From Flavobacteriales bacterium (GTDB taxonomy: Bacteria > Bacteroidota > Bacteroidia > Flavobacteriales_D > Crocinitomicaceae), in contig CANITF010000019.1 of NCBI GenBank assembly GCA_947470515.1, forward strand, positions 1-54,500: a stretch of DNA of 54,500 nucleotides. Reading direction: 5' to 3'. Made by a program: the position numbers and the translations under genes. Of this stretch, positions 25,649 to 34,536 are shown one piece after another. The notes beneath the pieces are model-generated. The model was given only the letters and a program-made list of their open reading frames with translations. It was not told the DNA's origin and made no database searches. How positions within the stretch are numbered: position 1 is the stretch's first letter; each line of letters begins with the position of its first letter.

Positions 25649-26788
25649 TTACTTCAACAACCCCAAAGCGATTTTCATTCGAATAACTCGCTTTGCCGAA
25701 GCATCTACTTTTTTCTTGAATTCAGCATCTGTTTTATATCTTTTCAAGATGTCAGTATGTGCTTTTTTAGCATCAACAGGCATCAAAACGATATCACAAC
25801 CAGCGTTGATTGCTTTTACTTCGCACTGCGGAATACTTGCAACTCCTCCCATGTTCATTGCGTCTGTTACGATTAAACCTTTAAATCCGTATTCGTTTCT
25901 TAATAATTGCGTTACAATTACTTCTGAAGTTGTCGCTGGCATTCCTTTCGTATCGTATTTAGGATTGTTCATAACACCAATGTGCGCAACCATGATTGAC
26001 AAAACACCATTTTCAATTAAAGTTGGATAGTTTCCAATTTCCTTTAATTCACCGTCAATAGTTTGTAATGACTTATGTGTATCTCCTGTTACAAGTCCGT
26101 GACCTGGGAAATGCTTAGCGGTTGCAATAATGTTTTTTGCTTGTGTTTCTTGAATAAAAGCATCTGACCAAGGAATAATGTTAGCTGGAATAGCGCCAAA
26201 ACTTCTGAAACCAACTGTTTTGTTGGGCGACATGTCAACAACTGGTGAGAAGTTGTAATTAATCCCAATCGCATTTAATTCAGCAGATATTACTTGCGCC
26301 ACAGAACGAACTTCTTCAACTGTTTTCAATTCATTTGCTTTTTTTACGGGAGTTGAACCAATAATTTTACGATTTACTAAACTTGGTTCAGCATCCGCAC
26401 TGTATAAAAATGGAAGGTTTCCAATTGTGTCATTCATGGTTTCAAAATTCTTAATCCAGTTTGTGAATTCATCTTTTGTACCATTCAACATCAAAACGCC
26501 ACCAATTAGGCGCTGTTTGATTAAACTTTTAATCGTTGCTTCTGTTTGACCTAATCTACCGACTGCAGGCATAACTAATTGTGCAACAATTGCAGTATCA
26601 TCAAGAGTTGCAAACACTTTTTCTACTTCCTTGTCTAAATCTGCATTGTCTGTTAAAAAGTCTGTTAATTTGAAATCAACTTTCACTTGCGGTTGAACAC
26701 GTTTAGCAACTTCTTTCTTTTGTTCAGCTTGCGCGCAACCTTGAAAAAGGAAAGCAAATAAAATTGGGATTAAAATAAATTTAGTCAT
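25649..26788 (-). CDS. GH3 family lipoprotein, NagZ-like beta-N-acetylhexosaminidase
   Basis: 379 aa. Lipoprotein signal MTKFILIPILFAFLFQGC with lipidated Cys18. The NagZ signature KHFPGHG...DTH (about residues 224-236), in which the Asp-His dyad is the general acid/base, and the nucleophile strand LIVTDAMNMGG (about 303-313) are intact, so it should remove N-acetylglucosamine or similar sugars from peptidoglycan fragments or glycans. Being lipidated, it acts outside the cytoplasm, unlike E. coli NagZ. The common Bacteroidetes fusion to a beta-lactamase-like domain is absent. Overlaps the upstream YdjM-like gene by 8 bp. Confidence 0.9.
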   Translation of the reverse strand: MTKFILIPILFAFLFQGCAQAEQKKEVAKRVQPQVKVDFKLTDFLTDNADLDKEVEKVFATLDDTAIVAQLVMPAVGRLGQTEATIKSLIKQRLIGGVLMLNGTKDEFTNWIKNFETMNDTIGNLPFLYSADAEPSLVNRKIIGSTPVKKANELKTVEEVRSVAQVISAELNAIGINYNFSPVVDMSPNKTVGFRSFGAIPANIIPWSDAFIQETQAKNIIATAKHFPGHGLVTGDTHKSLQTIDGELKEIGNYPTLIENGVLSIMVAHIGVMNNPKYDTKGMPATTSEVIVTQLLRNEYGFKGLIVTDAMNMGGVASIPQCEVKAINAGCDIVLMPVDAKKAHTDILKRYKTDAEFKKKVDASAKRVIRMKIALGLLK

Positions 26789-27800
26789 TCGTAAATATTT
26801 TATGTAGATAAGATGTAAAATTAAGGTGTTTTAGCATTTGAGTTGGTCGATAAGGTATCGTTTTTTGAACAATCCCATTGTCAACAACCATGCCGTAGCC
26901 CATTATAGGTTCAGTAAATACTCCGTTTGAAAGTTTTGATGTAACTCCAAAACGTAAATCGTAGTAGTTGATTGTGTCGCCATTTGTTTCAGTTGTGTAA
27001 TAACCGTTTGAAATGAACTCTAGCTGAGAACTGTAATTTTTCCCCGACCATTTTAGGTTTTTTAAAGTTGCTTTGTCTTTTTGTATAGTATCGACATCTG
27101 CAGGATTGAAACTATAAAAAATGGATTTATATCCAACATAATAATTGTTATCGTCCTCTGTTAACACCATCCAGTAAAAGCTTGTCAAGGGCATTGGCGT
27201 CACCATTGGATTCGTTGTTTTTAAACCATTATCGGCGAAATATCCTGTTGAATTGCTCAGGATAAATAATTTCACAATTACTCCCCATAACAAATAAGCA
27301 CTTGAATAGTAAATTCCAAATAGGTTCCATTTTTTACGTTTTGGGTTTTCTCGTTTCATAAAAAGTGCCACTAAAAGGCATATCATGAAAGGAACCGTGT
27401 ATAATGGATCGATTACAAAAACAGTGTTAAAGGTTATTCGGGTGCTAAATGGCCATAAAAATTCAGTTCCGTAATTGGTGAAAATATCCAACATGGGGTG
27501 TGTGATGATTGATAAGAAAAATAACCATATCCACGTTTTTTGGTCGAATCGTTTTTTATAAAGTCGGTGAATCAACCAACCGAGAATTGGTCCCATTAAA
27601 ACTGCAAATAAAATCGAATGGGAAAAACCTCTATGCATGAGAGCTGCATCAATTGGATGATAAAATTGCATTAAGAGCACATCCAAATCTGGGAGTGTCC
27701 CCGCGATTGCTCCCCAAAGTGCAGCTTTGTTTCCCATTTTACGACCTCCAACAGCTTCAGCAACAGCCGCACCTAGAATTATTTGTGTTAATGAATCCAT
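26781..27800 (-). CDS. YdjM-like membrane-bound metal-dependent hydrolase (DUF457)
   Basis: 339-aa inner-membrane protein. MDSLTQIILGAAVAEAVGG and AGTLPDLDVLL (D-x-D), HRGFSHSILFA (H-x-x-x-H) and THPMLDIFTNYG (H...D) are the metal-binding motifs of the YdjM/DUF457 family. Several hydrophobic segments in the first 180 residues, then a hydrophilic C-terminal domain (about 200-339) of unknown role. Family members are annotated as metal-dependent hydrolases with no proven substrate. Overlaps the GH3 gene by 8 bp, so the two are translationally coupled. Confidence 0.87.
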   Translation of the reverse strand: MDSLTQIILGAAVAEAVGGRKMGNKAALWGAIAGTLPDLDVLLMQFYHPIDAALMHRGFSHSILFAVLMGPILGWLIHRLYKKRFDQKTWIWLFFLSIITHPMLDIFTNYGTEFLWPFSTRITFNTVFVIDPLYTVPFMICLLVALFMKRENPKRKKWNLFGIYYSSAYLLWGVIVKLFILSNSTGYFADNGLKTTNPMVTPMPLTSFYWMVLTEDDNNYYVGYKSIFYSFNPADVDTIQKDKATLKNLKWSGKNYSSQLEFISNGYYTTETNGDTINYYDLRFGVTSKLSNGVFTEPIMGYGMVVDNGIVQKTIPYRPTQMLKHLNFTSYLHKIFTND

Positions 27801-27869
27801 TAATAATTAAGAATTTTTAGAGTGCTAAATTGAACATTTTTACTTAAATTCAAGAGAGAAAAAAGAAAT

Positions 27870-28562
27870 ATGAGAATAAATACATCCATTAAAACATGGG
27901 CAGAAGACGATCGGCCAAGAGAAAAATTATCGTTAAAGGGCAAGGCTGCATTATCGGATGCCGAATTATTAGCAATCGTTTTAGGTTCGGGATCTCGGAG
28001 TCAAACTGCAGTAGAATTGGCACAAGAAATATTGCGTTTTGCACAAAATGATTTGGCGCTGTTTTCAAAATTTTCGCTCGAAGATTTGAAGAAATTCAAA
28101 GGAATAGGTGAGGCAAAAGCAATTGGCGTTATTGCAGCACTCGAATTAGGAAGAAGAAGGAAGGAAATTGAAAGTAAGGCAAAAATTAAAATCACATCAT
28201 CCCAAATGGTTTATGATTACATGCGTTCATATCTGCTGGATTTGCAGCATGAAGAATTTTATGCCTTGTTTTTAAATCGTGCCAACGAGGTTATTCGTAG
28301 TAAACAAATATCCATTGGCGGACTTTCGGGAACTGTAGCTGATGGAAAAGTGATTTTTAAGGCAGGATTAGATTATTGTGCACATGGAATTATTCTTATT
28401 CACAATCATCCAAGTGGACAAAAAAAACCAAGTGATTCAGACAAGAGTCTAACGAAAAAGATGGTCGAATTTGGTAAATACATTGATTTGCCGGTTTTAG
28501 ATCACGTCATATTCACGGATAATGGTTATTTTAGCTTCGCCGATAATGGTCTGATTTCTTAA
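27870..28562 (+). CDS. radC: RadC family protein (JAB/MPN domain)
   Basis: 230 aa. N-terminal helix-hairpin-helix-like region (about 20-95, LKKFKGIGEAKAIGVIAALELGRR) and a C-terminal JAMM metalloprotease-like domain with H178-x-H180-P, S188 and D191 (HNHPSGQKKPSDSD). Historically called a DNA repair protein, but a direct repair role is doubted for the family. First gene of a plus-strand cluster; wecB follows 10 bp later. Confidence 0.94.
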   Translation: MRINTSIKTWAEDDRPREKLSLKGKAALSDAELLAIVLGSGSRSQTAVELAQEILRFAQNDLALFSKFSLEDLKKFKGIGEAKAIGVIAALELGRRRKEIESKAKIKITSSQMVYDYMRSYLLDLQHEEFYALFLNRANEVIRSKQISIGGLSGTVADGKVIFKAGLDYCAHGIILIHNHPSGQKKPSDSDKSLTKKMVEFGKYIDLPVLDHVIFTDNGYFSFADNGLIS

Positions 28563-28572
28563 AAGAAGAAAA

Positions 28573-29721
28573 TTGAAAAAACGCATTGTAACGATTGTTG
28601 GAGCTAGACCTCAGATAATCAAATCTTCTGCAATAAGTAGGGTTATACAAAACCAATTTAAAGATGAATTGGAAGAGATAATTGTGCATACTGGTCAACA
28701 TTATGATGAAAATATGTCTCAAGTTTTCTTTCAAGAAATGGGAATTCCACAGCCGAATTATAACTTGAATGTTGGAAGTGGTTCTCATGGTGCTCAAACT
28801 GCAAAAATGCTTGAAGGTTTAGAGGAGATTTTTCTAGCTGAAAAACCAAGTGCTGTTTTAGTTTATGGTGATACAAATTCAACAATAGCAGGCGCATTAG
28901 CAGCGACAAAAATTCACATTCCAGTCATTCATGTTGAAGCAGGTTTGAGAAGTTTTAACAAAGCGATGCCAGAAGAAGTGAACCGTATTGCATGTGATCA
29001 TATGTCAACGTTGCTTTTTACTCCAACGATTACAGGATTGGAGAATCTGAAAAATGAAGGATTTAAGTTGCACGACGGACATAAAGCAACTGCGAATCAT
29101 CCGAAGGTTTACCATTGTGGTGATGTAATGTTCGATAATAGCTTGTATTTTTCAACTATTTCAGATCATACTTCAACAATACTAGATCAAATCGGAATTG
29201 AGAAAAATAAGTATATCTTAACAACTATTCACAGGGATTCTAATACAGATATTGCTGAGAATATGGAACAGATTTTTTCTGCTTTGTTTGAAATTCAAGA
29301 AAATTCAGGTTTTGATATTGTTTTGCCCATTCATCCGCGCACTAAAAGCAAAATGAAAAATCAATTGAGCGCTGAATTGTATGAGAAAATTGAAAATAAC
29401 AATCATTTTAAAATTGTCCCACCAGCTGGGTTTATTGATATAATTTCCTTGGAGAAAAATGCAAGGCTTATAATTACAGATAGTGGAGGATTACAAAAAG
29501 AAGCTTACTTTTTTGAAAAACCGTGTTTGATTTTGCGTCCTCAAACAGAATGGGTTGAAATTATAGAGAATGGCAATGCAATTTTGGTTGATGCATCTAA
29601 AATACGTATTTTAGAAGGATTTAGTGAATTAACCGAAAAGACTGATTTTACTTATCCTCAATTGTATGGAAATGGTAATGCAGCTCAGTTTATTTGTGAA
29701 AAAATTATTTCAGATTTATAA
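28573..29721 (+). CDS. wecB: UDP-N-acetylglucosamine 2-epimerase (non-hydrolysing)
   Basis: Interconverts UDP-GlcNAc and UDP-ManNAc for surface polysaccharide synthesis; cytoplasmic. 382 aa. Motifs: VGARPQIIKSSAISRVI (about 8-24), HTGQHYDENMSQVFF (about 39-53), HVEAGLRSFNKAMPEEVNR (about 118-136), DSGGLQKEA near 300. The only start that keeps the N-terminal family motif is TTG at 28573 (there is an in-frame stop just upstream at 28552-28554 and the next ATG would delete the active-site loop). 10 bp after radC and 3 bp before the deacetylase gene. Confidence 0.95.
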   Translation: MKKRIVTIVGARPQIIKSSAISRVIQNQFKDELEEIIVHTGQHYDENMSQVFFQEMGIPQPNYNLNVGSGSHGAQTAKMLEGLEEIFLAEKPSAVLVYGDTNSTIAGALAATKIHIPVIHVEAGLRSFNKAMPEEVNRIACDHMSTLLFTPTITGLENLKNEGFKLHDGHKATANHPKVYHCGDVMFDNSLYFSTISDHTSTILDQIGIEKNKYILTTIHRDSNTDIAENMEQIFSALFEIQENSGFDIVLPIHPRTKSKMKNQLSAELYEKIENNNHFKIVPPAGFIDIISLEKNARLIITDSGGLQKEAYFFEKPCLILRPQTEWVEIIENGNAILVDASKIRILEGFSELTEKTDFTYPQLYGNGNAAQFICEKIISDL

Positions 29722-29724
29722 TAC

Positions 29725-31020
29725 ATGATTCAGATTTTTGTAGAGTCAATTTCAGAGCGTTTATTGTACACATTAGATTTTGTGTTCAAAGAGCGAGGTT
29801 TGGAGTATACTTTAACGAATGATCATCATACGTTTATTGCATCTGATTGCAAGAAAATCAATTATTCAGAACGTTTTTTTGATAACATCATTCAACTCAT
29901 CCCATCTTGTATTTTGTTTGATGAAGAAATCATCATTTATGAAATTCATTCGGGAATGTATGAAAAAGAGGATTGTTTGAAAATCAATGGTGTTATTGAC
30001 CCATTAGGAAGTATTTTTTATATTCTATCACGAATGGAAGAATATACTTCAACATTGGAAGATGAACATGGTCGATTTCAAGTGAAAAATAGTGTTATGG
30101 ATCGTTATCAATGGCTAGATAAAGCAATGTGCGATAGATGGGCTGTGGCTTTTTTGAATTTTTTAAATCAACATGAATTAATAGTTTTCCAGAATCACGA
30201 GCATAAAGTTGAAATTCGTCCAACTTTTGATATTGATAATGCCTATGCTTATCAGCTTAAAACAGGTTGGAGAAAATGGCTATCAACTTCAAAAGATATA
30301 TTGAATAGAAATAGTATCAGACTGAAGGAAAGGGATTTAGTGTTAGGCGGCTCAAAAATAGATCCGTATGATACCTATGATTACATCTTATCCATTGCAA
30401 ATCGCGGGTTTAAGGTAAATATGTTCTGGTTATTAGGTGATTATGCAAAATTTGATAAAAACATTTCTTATAAAAATGTGCGTCATCAGCGTTTAATTCG
30501 GAAAATGGATTTATCGACAACAGTTGGTATTCATCCAAGTTACAAGTCGAATAGTTATGAATATCATTTCTTGAATGAAAAAGAACGGTTAGAAGAAATT
30601 TTGCACAAGCCTGTTGAAAATTCTAGACAGCATTACTTAAAATTAAAACTACCTATTTCTTATACAACGATATCGTCCATGGAAATCAAGCATGACTATA
30701 CGATGGGTTTTGCTGAGAAGGTTGGTTTTAGGGCTGGTACTTCACGTCCTCATAAGTGGTTTGATTTGTCAAAAAATTGTATTTCAGAATTGACGATTCA
30801 TCCTTTCGTATACATGGATGGGACATTGAATGAATATTTATGTATTTCTCCTGAAGAATCAAAATTGGTTATTGCGAACTTATTTAGAGAGGTACAACGA
30901 TTTGGGGGAGATTTTGTCTTTATTTGGCACAATGAAACAATTGGAAATTATGGTAAATGGGAAGGATGGCAAGAAGTTCTAGAATTTACGTTGAATTTAA
31001 ATCAATCAGAAAATGAATAA
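29725..31020 (+). CDS. Polysaccharide deacetylase family protein (DUF7033-type N-terminus)
   Basis: 431 aa, no signal peptide. The N-terminal ~150 residues match the DUF7033-like domain often fused to Bacteroidetes deacetylases (GVIDPLGSIFYILSRMEEYT); the rest is NodB-like: PTFDIDNAYAY (catalytic and metal Asp, about 168-178), GIHPSYKSN (metal His, about 269-277), GFRAGTSRP (about 335-343) and the late FIWHNET. It probably N-deacetylates a sugar made through the wecB pathway; that link is inferred from adjacency (3 bp). Overlaps DUF423 by 8 bp. Confidence 0.85.
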   Translation: MIQIFVESISERLLYTLDFVFKERGLEYTLTNDHHTFIASDCKKINYSERFFDNIIQLIPSCILFDEEIIIYEIHSGMYEKEDCLKINGVIDPLGSIFYILSRMEEYTSTLEDEHGRFQVKNSVMDRYQWLDKAMCDRWAVAFLNFLNQHELIVFQNHEHKVEIRPTFDIDNAYAYQLKTGWRKWLSTSKDILNRNSIRLKERDLVLGGSKIDPYDTYDYILSIANRGFKVNMFWLLGDYAKFDKNISYKNVRHQRLIRKMDLSTTVGIHPSYKSNSYEYHFLNEKERLEEILHKPVENSRQHYLKLKLPISYTTISSMEIKHDYTMGFAEKVGFRAGTSRPHKWFDLSKNCISELTIHPFVYMDGTLNEYLCISPEESKLVIANLFREVQRFGGDFVFIWHNETIGNYGKWEGWQEVLEFTLNLNQSENE

Positions 31021-31399
31021 ATCGATAGTTATTATTGGGATTGTAATGTTGGTAATCGCAATTGTTCTTGGAGCTTTTGGAGCACATGCTTTGAAAGAAC
31101 ATTTGACACCTGAAAAGTTGAATACATTTGAAGTAGGAGTGAGGTATCAGGTATATCATGGATTAGCTTTTTTAATTCTTGGTTTCTCTGCTGATAAATT
31201 TCAATTTTCATTGAAACTGCCAACTCGGTTAATTTTTGTTGGAGTTCTCATGTTTTCAGGGTCTATTTATTTTCTTGCAATACAAGAAATGTTGGATGTT
31301 TCATTGAAATTTTTAGGTCCAATTACACCATTAGGTGGCTTATTGATCATTACGGGATGGATATTATTTTTGATTAAAATTATGCGTTCAAAAGCTTGA
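31013..31399 (+). CDS. DUF423 small membrane protein
   Basis: 128-aa inner-membrane protein with four hydrophobic segments. Signature VLGAFGAHALKEHLTPEKLNTFEVGVRYQVYHGLA is typical of the DUF423/YgdD family, which has no established function. Starts 8 bp inside the deacetylase gene, so it is part of the same operon. Confidence 0.9.
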   Translation: MNKSIVIIGIVMLVIAIVLGAFGAHALKEHLTPEKLNTFEVGVRYQVYHGLAFLILGFSADKFQFSLKLPTRLIFVGVLMFSGSIYFLAIQEMLDVSLKFLGPITPLGGLLIITGWILFLIKIMRSKA

Positions 31400-31418
31400 A
31401 AACTAAAATGCTGTTCAA

Positions 31419-32183
31419 ATGAAAATAACGATTCTCGGTTCTGGAACTTCTCAAGGTGTCCCTGTGATTGCTTGCGAATGTGCTATTTGTGCTTCAACTG
31501 ACCCATTGGACAAAAGACTTAGAGCGTCAATTTTAATTTCAGATAAGGATCAGAATTTTGTTATTGATACTGGTCCTGACTTCAGACAGCAAATGTTACG
31601 AGCACAAGTAAAATCTTTGCGTGCAATTATTTATACACACGAACACAAAGATCATATAGCAGGAATGGATGATGTCCGTGCATTTAATTATAGAGAAGAA
31701 CGTGACATGGAAATATTTTGTACTGAACGTGTTGAAAATGCCTTAAAACGAGAATTTCATTATGTTTTTTCCAATGATAAATACCCAGGAATTCCAACGG
31801 TTCAATTGAATAGAATTGAGAATAAATCTTTTCAATTACCAGACGGGCCAATGCTAATCCCTGTTGAAGTGATGCATTATAAAATGCCTGTTTTTGGTTA
31901 TCGCATTAACGATTTTACCTATATAACGGATGCAAAAACAATCGCTCCAGCTGAAATTGAAAAAGTCAAAGGAACAAAAGTATTAATTGTGAATGCATTG
32001 CACCGATCAGCGCATATTTCACATTTTAATTTAGAAGAAGCATTGGCTTTTATTGCTTTAATTCAACCTGAAAAAGCTTATTTAACACATATCTCACATT
32101 TATTTGGTAAACACCATGAAATTGAAGAATCGTTGCCTAAAAATGTATTTGTTGCTTATGACGGTTTAGAAATTGAGTTTTAA
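31419..32183 (+). CDS. MBL-fold metal-dependent hydrolase (PhnP-like)
   Basis: 254-aa cytoplasmic metallo-beta-lactamase fold enzyme. LGSGTSQGVPVIACECAICAS carries the family N-terminal loop with Cys residues used for structural zinc in PhnP-like enzymes; THEHKDHIAGMDD (about 68-80) is the HxHxDH metal site; VMHYKMPVFGYR, DFTYITDAK, and LTHISHLFGKH supply further ligands. PhnP hydrolyses cyclic phosphodiesters; the substrate here is unknown. 19 bp after DUF423. Confidence 0.88.
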   Translation: MKITILGSGTSQGVPVIACECAICASTDPLDKRLRASILISDKDQNFVIDTGPDFRQQMLRAQVKSLRAIIYTHEHKDHIAGMDDVRAFNYREERDMEIFCTERVENALKREFHYVFSNDKYPGIPTVQLNRIENKSFQLPDGPMLIPVEVMHYKMPVFGYRINDFTYITDAKTIAPAEIEKVKGTKVLIVNALHRSAHISHFNLEEALAFIALIQPEKAYLTHISHLFGKHHEIEESLPKNVFVAYDGLEIEF

Positions 32184-32184
32184 G

Positions 32185-32275
32185 AAAAAGTAAGAAGTAA
32201 GAAGTAAAAAGTAAAAAGTTTGCTTCACAAGAACCAAATTACTTTTACCTTCTACCCTTTACCTTTTTAAAAAAA
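32185..32275. repeat. Heptad-repeat hairpin, copy A2
   Basis: Left arm is five 7-mers in exact register (AAAAAGT, AAGAAGT, AAGAAGT, AAAAAGT, AAAAAGT; 32185-32219). Right arm at about 32242-32269 is TTTTACC, TTCTACC, CTTTACC, TTTTTAA. The spacer contains CAAGAACCAAATTA, nearly the CAAGAATCAAAATAA of copy A1 near 5210. It lies directly behind the MBL gene stop and upstream of fabI and could act as a terminator. Confidence 0.8.
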
Positions 32276-32325
32276 CGTTAATTGATTAAAATTAAAATCC
32301 TTCCTTCAAATTCAGATTTCTACGT

Positions 32326-32333
32326 TATATTTG
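32326..32333 (+). promoter_or_regulatory. -7 box upstream of fabI
   Basis: TATATTTG matches TAnnTTTG and ends 17 nt before the fabI ATG. No convincing TTG at the -33 position. Confidence 0.5.
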
Positions 32334-32350
32334 TCCCAAATTAAACGATT

Positions 32351-33163
32351 ATGGCGAATAATTTATTGAAAGGAAAAAGAGGAATTATTTTCGGAGCACT
32401 AAACAGTCAGTCGATTGCTTGGCATGTTGCTGAAAAAGCACACGAACAAGGAGCACAATTTGTTTTGACAAATGCACCTATAGCAATGAGAATGGGCGAG
32501 ATTAATGGTCTAGCAGAAAAAACTGGATCTAAAGTTATCCCTGCTGACGCAACAAGTGTTGAAGATTTGGAGAAATTAATCTTAGAATCAATGGAAATTC
32601 TTGGAGGCAAAATTGATTTTATTCTTCATTCGATTGGAATGTCAGTGAATGTCCGTAAAGGAAATCATTACACTGCTCAAAATTATGATTATACGATGAA
32701 AGGATTAGATGTTTCGGCTCTTTCTTTTCACAAAGTGATGCAAACAGCGAAGAAACTAGACGCTATGAATGAGTGGGGTTCTATTGTTGCATTAACATAT
32801 ATTGCTGCACAACGTGTGTTCCCAGATTACAATGATATGGCTGATAATAAAGCTTACTTAGAATCAATAGCGCGTAGTTTTGGATACCAATATGGTGTAG
32901 ATAAGAAAGTACGTGTGAACACAATTTCTCAATCTCCAACAATGACTACTGCAGGAAGTGGAGTGAAAGGTTTTAGTGAATTCATTAATTTTTCTGAAAT
33001 GATGTCACCATTAGGAAACGCTGATGCAGATGCGTGTGCAGATTATTGCATCACACTTTTCTCAGATTTAACAAGATATGTTACAATGCAGAATTTATTC
33101 CATGATGGAGGATTCTCTAATACAGGAGTTACGTCTCAAGTAATTGAAAAATTCGGAGAATAA
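32351..33163 (+). CDS. fabI: Enoyl-[acyl-carrier-protein] reductase (NADH)
   Basis: Last reductive step of each fatty-acid elongation cycle; cytoplasmic tetramer. 270 aa short-chain dehydrogenase. KGKRGIIFGALNSQSIAW is the atypical FabI nucleotide-binding loop; catalytic Tyr150, Tyr160 and Lys167 (YIAAQRVFPDY...K) align with E. coli Tyr146, Tyr156 and Lys163; VNTISQSPTMTTA follows. Own -7 box and its own strong terminator, so monocistronic. Confidence 0.97.
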   Translation: MANNLLKGKRGIIFGALNSQSIAWHVAEKAHEQGAQFVLTNAPIAMRMGEINGLAEKTGSKVIPADATSVEDLEKLILESMEILGGKIDFILHSIGMSVNVRKGNHYTAQNYDYTMKGLDVSALSFHKVMQTAKKLDAMNEWGSIVALTYIAAQRVFPDYNDMADNKAYLESIARSFGYQYGVDKKVRVNTISQSPTMTTAGSGVKGFSEFINFSEMMSPLGNADADACADYCITLFSDLTRYVTMQNLFHDGGFSNTGVTSQVIEKFGE

Positions 33164-33182
33164 TTAAAATTAAAAATAGTTG

Positions 33183-33212
33183 AAATGCAGTGCGGAAGTA
33201 CTGCATTTTTTG
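33183..33212 (+). terminator. Rho-independent terminator after fabI
   Basis: AAATGCAGT (33183-33191) pairs perfectly with ACTGCATTT (33200-33208) around an 8-nt loop and runs into a T tract (33206-33211). Placed 19 bp after the fabI stop. Confidence 0.9.
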
Positions 33213-33262
33213 TTTATAATCAATTTTGAAAATCAATAAATGATTTATCATACTAATTCAAA

Positions 33263-33270
33263 TATCTTTG
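33263..33270 (+). promoter_or_regulatory. -7 box upstream of the barrel-barrel-PLC cluster
   Basis: TATCTTTG matches TAnnTTTG, 31 nt before the ATG at 33302, and comes after the fabI terminator, so it probably starts the next transcription unit. Confidence 0.5.
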
Positions 33271-33301
33271 CGTTTGAATGTTAACCTCATAAACGAACAA
33301 C

Positions 33302-33916
33302 ATGAAACTACTAATCGTTTGTTGCACAATGTTTATAACAATTGCACATTCACAATCTCTTACAATTAAGAATAATCAGGGTGGAATTATAAGTGGCGGA
33401 GTAAGAACCACTATTAGTGCTTTTAATGAAGGAAAAACAGGAAGCACTGGATTTGGTGTTGGGGGGCAATTTCGTTTGCAATTTGCAGATAAAGTTAATT
33501 CTGATTGGTTCTTTGATTATATAACAAGCGATGTTGAAAATTTCGCTCATCGCACTGATTATCATATTGGATGGAGCGTTTTGTTTTATCCAATGAAAAA
33601 TTTGACACCTAAAGTGCGACCTTATATTTTGGCGGGACATTGTTTTGATTATTCTAATATTGTGGATAATTCCAATAGATCAAATTCTATTGAAAGATGG
33701 AGCTCTGCAGTACAAGGAGGAATAGGAGTTCATGTGAATTTGTCGGAACGATTGGATTTGTCTTTTGTAACGCAATATATGGTTCACCTCGGAACCGATG
33801 TTCATGCCGAACAAGAAAATGGCGTTGTTGTTTTTCATGAGGAAAATGGTGCAAGTTTAGAAGGACATTTATTGTTTCATGTTGGTATCAATTATAAAAT
33901 TGCAGACTTATGGTAA
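33302..33916 (+). CDS. Predicted small outer-membrane beta-barrel protein
   Basis: 204-aa exported protein, signal peptide MKLLIVCCTMFITIAHSQ. Alternating strands with Gly and aromatic residues (GFGVGGQFRLQFADK, WSSAVQGGIGVHVNLSERLDLSFVTQYMVHLG, LLFHVGINYKI) suggest an eight-stranded barrel. Family not recognised. Overlaps the next barrel gene by 7 bp, so the two are coupled and may form a pair. Confidence 0.6.
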   Translation: MKLLIVCCTMFITIAHSQSLTIKNNQGGIISGGVRTTISAFNEGKTGSTGFGVGGQFRLQFADKVNSDWFFDYITSDVENFAHRTDYHIGWSVLFYPMKNLTPKVRPYILAGHCFDYSNIVDNSNRSNSIERWSSAVQGGIGVHVNLSERLDLSFVTQYMVHLGTDVHAEQENGVVVFHEENGASLEGHLLFHVGINYKIADLW

Positions 33917-34515
33917 GAGGAATCATTTTTAGCTGTGTTATTTTAGCTGCAACAGGAATATTTGCGCAAGAAAATTATATTCAACCTGGATTATTAAAAG
34001 CAACCGCAACAATAGCTCCCTCGAGCATGTTGAATCGAAGTGTTCAGAATAGTTACATTTCAGGTTTTTTGGAATATCATTTAGATAGAAAATTAAGTTT
34101 ACGAGGAGAAACGTTTGTATTCGTTGATGGAAAATCAAAAAATGCAACAAATAACTTATTCATTAAGGAAGGAATGCGAACCTATTTTGGAGCATTTTAT
34201 CATTTCAATAAAAATAATTGGGATCAATATATTGGTTTTCAGCCAGGAGTAGCATTAATAAAACCATTGGATTCTATAGAGCCCAATGCTCCACGGCAAT
34301 TAAGTCCTTCCTTTGCAGCGCATGTTGGGTCAACCTATTATGTTTGGAAATATTTTAATTTCTATGTTGATTTGGCTTATGTTCATTCGTCGTATCGAGT
34401 TCTGGCTATGGGAACACAAAAAACAGATGAATTGATTTTGTCTGCTGGTTTAGGGTTTCAAATTCAGACTAAAAAGGAGAAAATGTTTCGTCCACATGTA
34501 GCACCTAATTTTTGA
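33910..34515 (+). CDS. Predicted outer-membrane beta-barrel protein
   Basis: 201-aa exported protein, signal peptide MVRGIIFSCVILAATGIFAQ. Predicted amphipathic strands (YISGFLEYHLDRKLSLRGETFVF, YIGFQPGVALIKP, YFNFYVDLAYVHS, LILSAGLGFQIQT) indicate a small barrel. Different in sequence from its upstream partner, with which it overlaps by 7 bp. The PLC-like gene begins 21 bp downstream. Confidence 0.6.
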   Translation: MVRGIIFSCVILAATGIFAQENYIQPGLLKATATIAPSSMLNRSVQNSYISGFLEYHLDRKLSLRGETFVFVDGKSKNATNNLFIKEGMRTYFGAFYHFNKNNWDQYIGFQPGVALIKPLDSIEPNAPRQLSPSFAAHVGSTYYVWKYFNFYVDLAYVHSSYRVLAMGTQKTDELILSAGLGFQIQTKKEKMFRPHVAPNF

Positions 34516-34536
34516 ATCTGTATTTTTATAAAAAAA

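Noticed and set aside
25716-26030. 104-codon plus-strand frame within the GH3 gene
   Set aside because: Antisense to the conserved GH3 catalytic region; no independent support.
27870-28562. radC as the marker of a phage or defence island
   Set aside because: It has a full-length housekeeping form with ordinary neighbours; no integrase, toxin or restriction genes are nearby.
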